Notes under the pieces: generated by a model | The model's database searches: none | Seen by the model: the letters and a program-made list of their open reading frames with translations, nothing else | What the model was told of the DNA's origin: nothing | In this document: in pieces, positions 18,649 to 26,174 of the stretch | Layout of the letters: each line of letters opens with the position of its first letter | Position numbering within the stretch: the stretch's first letter is position 1 | NCBI GenBank assembly: GCA_025869365.1 | Contig: JAOZVV010000060.1 | Span: forward strand, 6,455 to 64,444 | Source of the DNA: Pseudonocardia sp. | GTDB taxonomy: Bacteria; Actinomycetota; Actinomycetes; Mycobacteriales; Pseudonocardiaceae | Length of the DNA stretch: 57,990 nt | Direction of reading: 5' to 3' | Position numbers and translations under genes: made by a program

Positions 18649-18984
18649 TCAGCGGCGGTAGCTCCCCGCCGTGTGCGTGGCGGGGATCAGGCTGGTGCCG
18701 AAGAGCTTCTCCCGGAAGGTCCCCGGCGCGTACTGCGTCTTGTAGCGGCCCCGCTCCTGCAGCACCGGGACGACCAGGTCGATGAACGCCTCGAACGTCT
18801 CGTGCGCCACGATGCGCGCGATGGTGAACCCGTCGAGGTCCGTCTCGTCCATCCACCGGATCAGCTCGTCCGCGATCTGCGTCGGGCTGCCGATCAGGGC
18901 CATGGTGGTCCCGCAGAGCGCCTTCTCCTCCAGCACCTGGCGGATCGTCCAGGCGTTGCCACGGGTGAACATCTCCAGCTCGTG
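18649..18984 (-). pseudogene. C-terminal remnant of an NtaA/DszA-type flavin monooxygenase
   Basis: About 110 codons matching the C-terminal quarter of long-chain luciferase-like monooxygenases: HELEMFTRGNAW, then GSPTQIADELIRWMD, then FIDLVVPVLQERGRYKT and a terminal TFREKLFG. Full-length members have about 430-460 residues. Homology stops abruptly upstream near 18985, where the hairpin after ribBA begins; the flavin- and substrate-binding N-terminal parts are absent. There is an internal ATG at 18972 but no ribosome site. The stop is intact. It appears to be a 5'-deleted relic; whether the deletion was caused by a rearrangement next to ribBA cannot be decided here. Confidence 0.8.
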
Positions 18985-18999
18985 GCATGAGCCGGGCGC

Positions 19000-19033
19000 G
19001 GGCCCCGCACCGGACTCCTCCGGTGTGGGCCCC
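19000..19033. terminator. Hairpin after ribBA
   Basis: A 15-bp imperfect stem (left arm 19000-19014, right arm 19019-19033, one mismatch and one G-T pair) with a 4-nt loop, 11 bp after the ribBA stop on the leftward strand. It probably ends the ribBA transcript. It lies exactly where the truncated monooxygenase remnant loses homology. Confidence 0.5.
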
Positions 19034-19044
19034 GCACCCGAGGC

Positions 19045-20337
19045 TCAGGAGACCTCGGTGCCCGCGTCCTCGCCGGTGCCCAGCGCGTGGTCCATCCGCG
19101 TGCGCTTGGTGGTGAGGTAGCTCAGGTTGTCCGGGTTCGGGGTGACGACGATCGGCTCGCGGCCGGCGATGTTCACACCGTGCCCGGCCAGCCCGCGGTA
19201 CTTCGCCGGGTTGTTCGTCATCAGCCGGATGTCCATGACGCCGAGGTCCCGCAGGATCGCCGCGCCGAAGCCGTACTCGCGGCTGTCCACGGGCAGGCCC
19301 TGCGCGAGGTTGGCCTCGACGGTGTCCATCCCGGCGTCCTGCAGCGTGTAGGCGCGGAGCTTGTGGGACAGGCCGATCCCACGGCCCTCGTGTCCGCGGA
19401 GGTAGACGACCGCGCCGCGGCCCTCCTCGCCGATCCGGGCCATGGCCGCCTCGAGCTGCTCGCCGCAGTCGCAGCGCCGGGAGCCGAAGACGTCCCCGGT
19501 GAGGCACTCCGAGTGCACGCGCACGAGCACCGGCTCGGCCGACGGGGTGCCGGGGGCGGCGCCGCGCTGGTCGACCTCGCCCTTCACGATCGCGACGTGC
19601 TCGATGCCGTCGGTGACGGAGCGGTAGGAGTACATCGTGAACTCGCCGTGGTCCGACGGGACGCGCCCGGCGGCCTCGCGGCGCACCAGGGTCTCCGTGG
19701 CGCGGCGGTAGCGGACGATGTCCGCGACGGCCAGGGTGGCGAGCCCGTGCTGGGCGGCGAACGCCCGCAGCTCCGGGCGCCGGGCCATGGTGCCGTCGTC
19801 GTTGGTGATCTCGGCCAGCACACCCGCGGGCTCGAGGCCGGCGAGGCGGCAGAGATCCACGCTGCTCTCGGTGTGCCCGGCGCGCTGGAGCACGCCGCCC
19901 GCGCGGGCGACGAGCGGGAACACGTGTCCGGGACGGGTCAGGTCCGTCGGGCGGGTGCCGGCGTCCGCGAGGGCGCGCACGGTCAGCGCCCGGTCCGACC
20001 CGGAGACGCCGGTGGTGGTGCCGACCTTGAGGTCCACGGAGACCGTGAACGCGGTGCCGCGGGGATCGTCCCCGTGGTCCACCATCGGCGGCAGGCGGAG
20101 CTCCTCGGCCCGTTCCTCGGTGATGCCCACACAGAGGATGCCGCTGCTGTGGCGGATCATGAAGGCCATCGCCTCGGGGGTGGCCGACTCGGCCGCCATG
20201 ATGAGGTCGCCCTCGTTCTCGCGGTCCTCGTCGTCGACGACCAGGACCATCCGCCCGCGTCGCAGCTCCGCGAGGGCCTGCTCCACCCGGTGGGTGGACA
20301 GGTCCGTCGCGGCCGCACTGCCGTCACTCCGTGCCAT
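19045..20337 (-). CDS. ribBA: Bifunctional DHBP synthase / GTP cyclohydrolase II
   Basis: A 430-residue riboflavin biosynthesis enzyme making 3,4-dihydroxy-2-butanone 4-phosphate and 2,5-diamino-6-ribosylamino-pyrimidinone phosphate. The N-terminal RibB domain has VDDEDRENEGDL (~34-45) and the RPGHVFPL segment. The C-terminal RibA domain has the zinc motif CLTGDVFGSRRCDCG with three cysteines, and RGHEGRGIGL. The ATG at 20337 gives the usual length; an upstream ATG at 20367 is possible, and neither has a clear ribosome site. It stands alone rather than in a ribE-ribH operon, so it may be a second copy or a dispersed pathway gene. Confidence 0.95.
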   Translation of the reverse strand: MARSDGSAAATDLSTHRVEQALAELRRGRMVLVVDDEDRENEGDLIMAAESATPEAMAFMIRHSSGILCVGITEERAEELRLPPMVDHGDDPRGTAFTVSVDLKVGTTTGVSGSDRALTVRALADAGTRPTDLTRPGHVFPLVARAGGVLQRAGHTESSVDLCRLAGLEPAGVLAEITNDDGTMARRPELRAFAAQHGLATLAVADIVRYRRATETLVRREAAGRVPSDHGEFTMYSYRSVTDGIEHVAIVKGEVDQRGAAPGTPSAEPVLVRVHSECLTGDVFGSRRCDCGEQLEAAMARIGEEGRGAVVYLRGHEGRGIGLSHKLRAYTLQDAGMDTVEANLAQGLPVDSREYGFGAAILRDLGVMDIRLMTNNPAKYRGLAGHGVNIAGREPIVVTPNPDNLSYLTTKRTRMDHALGTGEDAGTEVS

Positions 20338-20463
20338 GTAGGGACGGTACGTCTGAAGCGCCTGCATGAGGTGTCCGAGAAGCGGACAGTGGTGTGACGT
20401 TGGCGACGTCGCGGCTGATGCAGCTGCTTGACCCGGGGGCGGCCGGCGGGCGAACATCCCGAC

Positions 20464-21558
20464 ATGACCGGCACCGTCGTCGTCGCGGGTGCGAGCGGGC
20501 TCGTGGGTGCCGCCGCCGTGGAGTCCTTCGCCGCGGCGGGATGGGACGTCGTCGCGGTGTCCCGGCGGGTCCCGGAGGTCGACGCCGGGGTCCGGTTCCG
20601 GCACGTCGCCGTCGACCTGCGGGACGCGCGGGCCACCGCCGAGGCGGTCCGGGACGTGCGCGCGAGCCATCTCGTCTTCACCGCCCTGACCGAGAAGCCG
20701 GGACTCGTGCGTGGATGGCGGGACCCGGAGCAGATGCGGGACAACCTCGCGATGTTCCGGGCCCTGCTCGACCCGCTGGCCCCGGGGCTCGACCACGTGA
20801 CGCTGCTGCAGGGCACCAAGGCCTACGGCGCCCACCTGCACCGCGTCCCGCTACCGGCCCGGGAGCGCTCCCCGCGGGACGACCACCCGAACTTCTACTG
20901 GCTGCAGGAGGACCACCTCCGCGACGCCGCCGCGGCCCACGGGTTCGGCTGGACGGTCCTGCGTCCGCAGGTGGTGATCGGCCCCGCGTACGGCGTGGCG
21001 ATGAACCTGCCGCCGGTGATCGGCGTGTACGCGGCGCTGTGCCGGGAGCTCGGCCTGCCGTTCGGGTTCCCCGGCGGTGCGCCGTACGCGACCGAGGCCG
21101 TCGACGTCCGGCTCGTCGCGGACGCGGCCGTGTGGGCGGCCACGGCGCCCGCGGCCCGGGACGAGATCTTCAACCTGACCAACGGGGAGGCCTTCGGCTG
21201 GCGGGACCTGTGGCCGGCGCTCGCCGAGGAGATGGGGATCGAGGCCGCACCGGACGTCCCCGTGCGGCTGGCGGAGTTCCTCCCGGCCCACGCCGACGTC
21301 TGGGACGCGATCGTCGCCCGCGGGGGACTGCGACCCCTGCCGCTCGACGCGCTGCTGGGCGAGTCCCACTTCTACGCGGACTTCTGCTTCGCCCACGGCG
21401 TCACCGAGCCGCCGCCCCCGGTCCTGGTGAGCACGGTGAAGATCCGGCAGGCGGGGTTCGCGGGCTGCATGGACACCGAGCTGTCCTTCCGGCACTGGCT
21501 GCGGGTGCTCGCCGAGCGGAAGGTGCTGCCCGCGCCGGGCGGGGTCAGCCGGGCGTGA
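20464..21558 (+). CDS. PRISE-type SDR reductase (progesterone 5-beta-reductase/iridoid synthase-like)
   Basis: A 364-residue NAD(P)H-dependent short-chain dehydrogenase. The Rossmann motif GASGLVGAA is at ~8-16. The PRISE-specific active-site motifs are visible: LLQGTKAYGAH (~117-127), which supplies the lysine, and PNFYWLQED (~142-150), which supplies the tyrosine. Family members reduce activated C=C bonds of enones. The ATG at 20464 is preceded by a long C/G-rich leader. Its 3' end overlaps the convergent thiolase-like gene by 14 bp. Confidence 0.88.
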   Translation: MTGTVVVAGASGLVGAAAVESFAAAGWDVVAVSRRVPEVDAGVRFRHVAVDLRDARATAEAVRDVRASHLVFTALTEKPGLVRGWRDPEQMRDNLAMFRALLDPLAPGLDHVTLLQGTKAYGAHLHRVPLPARERSPRDDHPNFYWLQEDHLRDAAAAHGFGWTVLRPQVVIGPAYGVAMNLPPVIGVYAALCRELGLPFGFPGGAPYATEAVDVRLVADAAVWAATAPAARDEIFNLTNGEAFGWRDLWPALAEEMGIEAAPDVPVRLAEFLPAHADVWDAIVARGGLRPLPLDALLGESHFYADFCFAHGVTEPPPPVLVSTVKIRQAGFAGCMDTELSFRHWLRVLAERKVLPAPGGVSRA

Positions 21559-23101
21559 CCTCGTTGACGCCGTCTCCCGGGGCGACGAGGACGGTGGCCC
21601 CGATCGGCTCGCCGGTGGACAGCACCTCCAGCATCGGCTCCGCCGTGGAGCGGGCGAGGAAGCGCGCCCCGGCGTCCGGACCGTCGACGAGCCTCCCGAC
21701 CACGACGCCGGTGCGGCCCTGCTTCCCGTGGACGACGGTGTAGGTCTCGATCCTCGCCGGGCCCCGCGGGTGCGGGGCGTACGCCGGGGCCGGGACGGCG
21801 TCGAGCTCCGCCTGGATCTCCGCGCTGCGGTCCGCGCGCCACGCCGTCGGGGTCGTCGAGTAGACACCCGCCGAGTACTTGCTGAGTGCGCCGCCGTTGG
21901 CCCCGACCAGGCCGAAGGTGCCCGGTGCCGCCCGCAGCCGCGCGACCGCCTCGGCGATCCCGTGCGCGGAGTAGTTGTTGCCCGCACCGCCGAAGAACGG
22001 CAGGCCGCCGGTGAGGGTGAGCCCGCGCGGGTCGTCCGGGGCGAGCCCGAGGCCGTCGCAGAGGTTCGAGACGGCGATCGGGAAGCAGCTGTAGAGATCG
22101 AGGACGGCGACGTCGGCGAGCCCGATGCCGGCGACCTCGAGCGCGTGCTGCACCGCCCGTACCGACGCGGGGGACACGCTGAGGTCCGGTCGCTCCATCA
22201 GCTCGCGTTCCCGCAGGTCCGCGTGCCCGTGCAGGTACACCCACCGGTCCTCGGGCACCCCGAGCCGGCGCGCGGCGTCGACGGAAGCCACGAGCACGGC
22301 GGCGCCCTGGTTCACCTGGTCCCGGGCCACGAGGTAGCGCAGGTACGGGTCCGCGATCGGCCGGTTGCGGGCGGTGGGGGTGGCGAGCTCCGCGGCGTCC
22401 CGGACGGTGGGGGCGGCGGCGTGCGGGTTGGCCGCGGCGACCTCGGTGAACGGGGCGAACAGGGCCCCCATGCCGAGTGCGTACTCCTCGCGCGTCTGTG
22501 CCAGCCGGGCCCGGCGCGCGTTCTCGAACAGGGCGTACTGGCTCGGCGCACCCAGCAGGCCGTGGGCCCGCTGCTCCGGTGACGACAGCCCCTCGAGGCC
22601 GTAGCCGCGGTCCTCGAGCCGGCCGCCGACCGTCTCGGTGAAGTCCGGTGCGTCCGGGGTCCCGGCGAGGCGCCGGACCGTGGAGATCGCCTCGGAGCCC
22701 ACGACCAGCGCCACCTCGGCGCCACCGGCCGCGATCAGCCCGGCCAGCTCGGTGACCAGGTGCTGCGGACCCTGGCCGCCGACGACCTCGAGGACCGCCC
22801 GCGCGGGGTCGGCCCCGATCCGGCGCGCCACCGAGCGGGGGACGTTGTCCGAGTGCCCGAGCGGCGCGACCGAGAACGGCGTGGAGATCTCGAACTGGCG
22901 GATCGCCGCGAGCACCTCGATCGCGGACGCGACCTCGGCGGGATCGGCCTCGGTGTCCGCGAGCGCGGCGGCGGCCGCGGCCGCCGCCAGCTCGACGGGG
23001 GACAGGCGGCGGTAGCCCGGGTCGTCGATCCGTTCGGAGAACTGCCCGACCCCGATGACGACCGGGGTCGAGCCCGGGACGGTCCCGCCGCCGGAGCTCA
23101 T
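21545..23101 (-). CDS. Thiolase-like protein (acetyl-CoA acetyltransferase family) without the nucleophilic cysteine
   Basis: A 518-residue thiolase-fold protein of the SCP-2/lipid-transfer type. It opens with STPVVIGVGQFSER. Where the nucleophilic Cys of thiolases should lie, the chain reads VVGGQGPQHLV (residues ~107-116), so the classical mechanism is not possible. The C-terminal YSCFPIAVSN and GGAGNNYSAHGIAEA segments are present, and an extra OB-fold-like region follows from about residue 430. Related actinobacterial proteins partner DUF35 proteins or act as aldolases. The ATG at 23101 overlaps the upstream gene's stop by 4 bp. Confidence 0.87.
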   Translation of the reverse strand: MSSGGGTVPGSTPVVIGVGQFSERIDDPGYRRLSPVELAAAAAAAALADTEADPAEVASAIEVLAAIRQFEISTPFSVAPLGHSDNVPRSVARRIGADPARAVLEVVGGQGPQHLVTELAGLIAAGGAEVALVVGSEAISTVRRLAGTPDAPDFTETVGGRLEDRGYGLEGLSSPEQRAHGLLGAPSQYALFENARRARLAQTREEYALGMGALFAPFTEVAAANPHAAAPTVRDAAELATPTARNRPIADPYLRYLVARDQVNQGAAVLVASVDAARRLGVPEDRWVYLHGHADLRERELMERPDLSVSPASVRAVQHALEVAGIGLADVAVLDLYSCFPIAVSNLCDGLGLAPDDPRGLTLTGGLPFFGGAGNNYSAHGIAEAVARLRAAPGTFGLVGANGGALSKYSAGVYSTTPTAWRADRSAEIQAELDAVPAPAYAPHPRGPARIETYTVVHGKQGRTGVVVGRLVDGPDAGARFLARSTAEPMLEVLSTGEPIGATVLVAPGDGVNEVTPG

Positions 23102-24273
23102 GCGACGGTCGTCCGGGCCGGCTCGCTCAGCCGCACCCGGCTCGGCTCGTCGTCCCCGGAGCGGTTGAACGCCGGCACGGCGCCCTCCCAGACCAACTGC
23201 CCGAGGTCCACCAGGTGCCGGACGTGCGCGCCGGTCTCGGCGAGCGCGCCGATGCGCATCGGACCGACCTCGGCCCACGGGCGGGACCAGGTCAGCGCCT
23301 TCGTGACCTCCCACAGCGTGGGGGCCCCCAGTCGCTCGACGACGTCGAGCAGTTCCCGGCAGCGTTCCGCGTGGTGTGCCTGGAGCGTGCGGGCCCGCCC
23401 GGCGAGACCGCGGAAGCGGTACTCGTGTGCCGGCAGGGCCGTGAGGCCGTCGAGCTGCTGGTCGTACTCCGCCACGCGTTCCAGCGAGTCCAGGAACAGG
23501 GCCAGCGGGGCGCCCGCGAGGTCCGGCGCCAGGCCGATGTTCGGGGTGATCCGCGGCAGCACGTGGTCCCCGGTGAGCATCACCCCGGCGTCGGGCTCCA
23601 GGAGGCAGATGTGCCCGGGGGTGTGCCCGGGCGTCCAGACCGTGCGGATCGTCCGGCCGCGCACCGGAAGTGCGTCGCCGTCGTGGAGCAGGACGTCCGG
23701 CTCGGCCATCGGGCGGCGGTCCGGGAGGTCGTGGGCCTCGCAGTCGTCCACGGGGACGCCGCAGAGCTCCACGACGTCGGTCTCGGAGGCGCCCGCGGAC
23801 CGCAGCCAGCGGGTCTGGGAGGCGCGGACGTCGACGCGGCGGAGCAGGCCGGTGCGCTGGGGCAGCGAGTCCCGCTCGGCGGGGTGCATGCCGACCCAGG
23901 CCCCCGTCCGCTCCTGCAGCCGGGCGGACATCCCGTGGTGGTCCCCGTGCACATGGGTGGCCACGATGCCGGTGACGTCGGAGAACGAGGCCCCCGCCGA
24001 GACGAGGCCGCGGGTGAGGGCGGCCCAGCCCTCGTCGGTGTCCCATCCCGGGTCCACGACGACGATGCCGTCGTCCGCGGGGATCAGGTAGCTCAGCGTG
24101 TACCGCAGCGGGTTGCGCGGGATCGGGACGGGCACGGACCACAGCCCGGCGTCGAGCCGCTCGACGGGCGGCAGCTCCCGCGCCGCCCAGGCCTCGCGCT
24201 GCACGGTGCCGACCACCGTGATGCCCAGCCGCCGCTCGGTCTCGTCCCGCCCGTCGTCGTCGCGCCCCGTCAT
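23098..24273 (-). CDS. MBL fold metallo-hydrolase
   Basis: About 391 residues of the metallo-beta-lactamase superfamily. The metal-binding signature is THVHGDHHG near residue 110, preceded by VVVDPGWDTDEG; downstream ligands are in WTPGHTPGHICL and MLTGDHVLP. The C-terminal region (AHEYRFRGLAGR, then helical) matches the long hydrolase subgroup that resembles hydroxyacyl-thioester hydrolases. The start is uncertain: the ATG at 24273 is used here, and an ATG at 24321 is also open. It is translationally coupled to the thiolase-like gene, so the two may process the same CoA ester. Confidence 0.88.
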   Translation of the reverse strand: MTGRDDDGRDETERRLGITVVGTVQREAWAARELPPVERLDAGLWSVPVPIPRNPLRYTLSYLIPADDGIVVVDPGWDTDEGWAALTRGLVSAGASFSDVTGIVATHVHGDHHGMSARLQERTGAWVGMHPAERDSLPQRTGLLRRVDVRASQTRWLRSAGASETDVVELCGVPVDDCEAHDLPDRRPMAEPDVLLHDGDALPVRGRTIRTVWTPGHTPGHICLLEPDAGVMLTGDHVLPRITPNIGLAPDLAGAPLALFLDSLERVAEYDQQLDGLTALPAHEYRFRGLAGRARTLQAHHAERCRELLDVVERLGAPTLWEVTKALTWSRPWAEVGPMRIGALAETGAHVRHLVDLGQLVWEGAVPAFNRSGDDEPSRVRLSEPARTTVA

Positions 24274-24413
24274 CCTCGCACCCGCTTTCCGGACAGCCGT
24301 CCTCCCAGGGACGCTAACCATGCAGGTGCATCAGACTCAACCTGGGGCAGGGGAGATGTCCGTCTCGTGCCGGACTTGCCCGCGGCCGTTCCGGACGCCT
24401 ACCGTTCGGAACC

Positions 24414-25541
24414 GTGCACACCGCCGTGACGGACCTGCTGGGCATCGACGCGCCGCTGGTCGGCTTCAACCGCTCGCCGGGGGTGGTCGCGGAGGTCAGC
24501 CGCGCGGGCGGGCTCGGGGTGCTCGCCGCCTCCGCCTACAGCCCGGCCGAGCTCGACGCCCAGCTGACGTGGATCGAGCAGCAGGTCGAGGGCCGTCCGT
24601 ACGGGGTGGACCTGCTGGTCCCGGTCACCACGGCAGCGCTACGCGGATCCGGGGACCGCGCGACGCTCGCGGCCGGCCTGCGGGCGCAGATCCCGGACGA
24701 GCACGTGCGGTTCGTGGAGGAACTGCTGATCCGCTACGACATCCCCGCGGGCACCCCGCACGAACCCGACGGCGAGCTCATCGCGAACCTGGACCCCTCC
24801 GGGGTCCCTGCGCTGCTCGACGTCGTGTTCGCCCATCCGATCGCGCTGGTCGCCAACGCGCTGGGTCCGCCCCCGCCCACGCTCGTGGAGCGCGCGCGGG
24901 CCGCGGACGTCGTGGTCGCCTCCCTGTGCGGCACCCCGGAGCACGCCCGCCGCCAGCTCGCCGCGGGGGTGGACCTGCTGATCGCGCAGGGCACGGAGGC
25001 CGGAGGACACACCGGGACGATCGCGACGATGGTGCTCACCCCCGAGGTCGTGGAGCTGGCCGGGGACGTCCCGGTGCTCGCGGCGGGCGGGATCGCCACC
25101 GGCCGGCAGATGGCCGCGGCGCTGGCGCTCGGCGCCGCCGGGGTCTGGTGCGGCTCGGTGTGGCTGTCCAGCCACGAGGACATCTCCCCGGTGTCGGTGA
25201 AGCGGAAGTTCCTCGCGGCGACCAGCTCGGACACCGTCCGCTCGAAGGTCCGGACCGGCAAGCCCTCCCGGCAGCTGCGCAGCGCCTGGCACGACGAGTG
25301 GGAGAAGGAGGGGAGCCCGGCGCCCCTGCCCCTGCCGTTGCAGCCGATGCTGATCTCGGACGCGTGGGCGCGGATCGACGAGGCCGCGGACGCCGGGCAC
25401 GAGGGCGCGCTCGCCCTCGAGTCCTTCTTCATCGGACAGGTCGTCGGGGGGTTCGCGGAGCTGCGGCCCGCGGGGGAGATCGCCCGCACCATCATCGACG
25501 GCTGCGCCACCCGGCTCGCGGAGCTCGCCGATCTGAAGTAG
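24414..25541 (+). CDS. Nitronate monooxygenase-like flavin oxidoreductase
   Basis: A 375-residue FMN-dependent barrel protein. Family features are IDAPLVGFNRSPGVVAEVSRAGGLGVL at the start, QGTEAGGHTG (~197-206) with the HxG histidine, VPVLAAGGIATGRQMAAAL (~222-240) and a long C-terminal helical region (SVKRKFLAATSSDTVRS). It shares fold but little sequence with the enzyme at 17592, so the two are not recent duplicates. The GTG at 24414 has a weak GGA upstream. It diverges from the metallo-hydrolase. Confidence 0.86.
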   Translation: MHTAVTDLLGIDAPLVGFNRSPGVVAEVSRAGGLGVLAASAYSPAELDAQLTWIEQQVEGRPYGVDLLVPVTTAALRGSGDRATLAAGLRAQIPDEHVRFVEELLIRYDIPAGTPHEPDGELIANLDPSGVPALLDVVFAHPIALVANALGPPPPTLVERARAADVVVASLCGTPEHARRQLAAGVDLLIAQGTEAGGHTGTIATMVLTPEVVELAGDVPVLAAGGIATGRQMAAALALGAAGVWCGSVWLSSHEDISPVSVKRKFLAATSSDTVRSKVRTGKPSRQLRSAWHDEWEKEGSPAPLPLPLQPMLISDAWARIDEAADAGHEGALALESFFIGQVVGGFAELRPAGEIARTIIDGCATRLAELADLK

Positions 25542-25580
25542 GCCGCCGCCGCGCGGTGCTGTGATGCGGGACCCTGACAA

Positions 25581-25620
25581 TTGCGTGGTGCAACCATCTG
25601 TGTATGGTTGCGTGTGGCAA
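25581..25620 (+). promoter_or_regulatory. Tandem MarR-type operators overlapping a promoter
   Basis: Two 13-bp imperfect palindromes, TTGCGTGGTGCAA (25581-25593) and TTGCGTGTGGCAA (25608-25620), lie 27 bp apart. Between their inner arms GCAACCAT-n6-ATGGTTGC (25590-25611) forms a further palindrome. TTGCGT (25581) and TATGGT (25603) with a 16-bp spacer could be -35 and -10 boxes. The downstream MarR gene probably represses itself and the transporter here. Confidence 0.65.
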
Positions 25621-25638
25621 CCAAGGGAGATGTCCCCA

Positions 25639-26133
25639 GTGATCACCGAGAGCACCGCGGGCGAGGTCGCCGACGTGGTGTACGCCGTGGCCAGGCTCAG
25701 CCGCATCGCGAGGCCGGCTCCCGGTTCCGTGACCGGCCCGGAACTGCCGATCTGGCACGCGTCGATGCTGACCCTGCTCGCGCACCAGGGGGAGCGGCGC
25801 CTCGGCTGCGTCGCCGGGGACCTCGACGTCGATCCGTCGGTCGTCAGCCGGCGCGTCGTCGCGCTCTCAGAGCTCGGCCACGTGGGCCGCCGGCCGGACC
25901 CGGAGGACCGGCGCGCGCAGCTGCTGGTCCTCACCGAGGCCGGGCGCGCCGCGCTCGCCGAGCACCGCAGGTACCGCAACCTGCAGCTCGCCGCCGCGCT
26001 GGAGGACCTCGACGACGCCGAGGTGCGCCGCCTCGCGATCGGCTTCCGCGGCGTCGTGGACCAGCTCATCGGCGAGGCCGTCCACGGTGCGGGGCGTCAG
26101 CGCAGGCTCCCGGCCCCGGTTCCCGCGTCCTGA
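25639..26133 (+). CDS. MarR family transcriptional regulator
   Basis: A 164-residue winged-helix repressor. The DNA-binding region is seen at ~55-95 (LGCVAGDLDVDPSVVSRRVVALSELGHVGRR, then the wing PDPEDRRAQLLVLTEAGR), flanked by dimerisation helices. The GTG at 25639 is preferred because AAGGGAGA lies 8 nt upstream; an ATG at 25630 would sit on top of that site. It is followed after 41 bp by the efflux transporter gene, a classic MarR-efflux operon. Two tandem TTGCGTG-n2-GCAA boxes lie directly upstream. Confidence 0.9.
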   Translation: MITESTAGEVADVVYAVARLSRIARPAPGSVTGPELPIWHASMLTLLAHQGERRLGCVAGDLDVDPSVVSRRVVALSELGHVGRRPDPEDRRAQLLVLTEAGRAALAEHRRYRNLQLAAALEDLDDAEVRRLAIGFRGVVDQLIGEAVHGAGRQRRLPAPVPAS

Positions 26134-26174
26134 ACCGGCCCGACCAGCACGAGTACCAGCACGAGGAGATCCAC

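Noticed and set aside
18649-18972. Functional small flavoprotein
   Set aside because: It contains only the C-terminal quarter of the monooxygenase fold and has no ribosome site at its internal ATG.
20338-20463. FMN riboswitch upstream of ribBA
   Set aside because: None of the conserved RFN-element blocks could be recognised in the 126-bp region.
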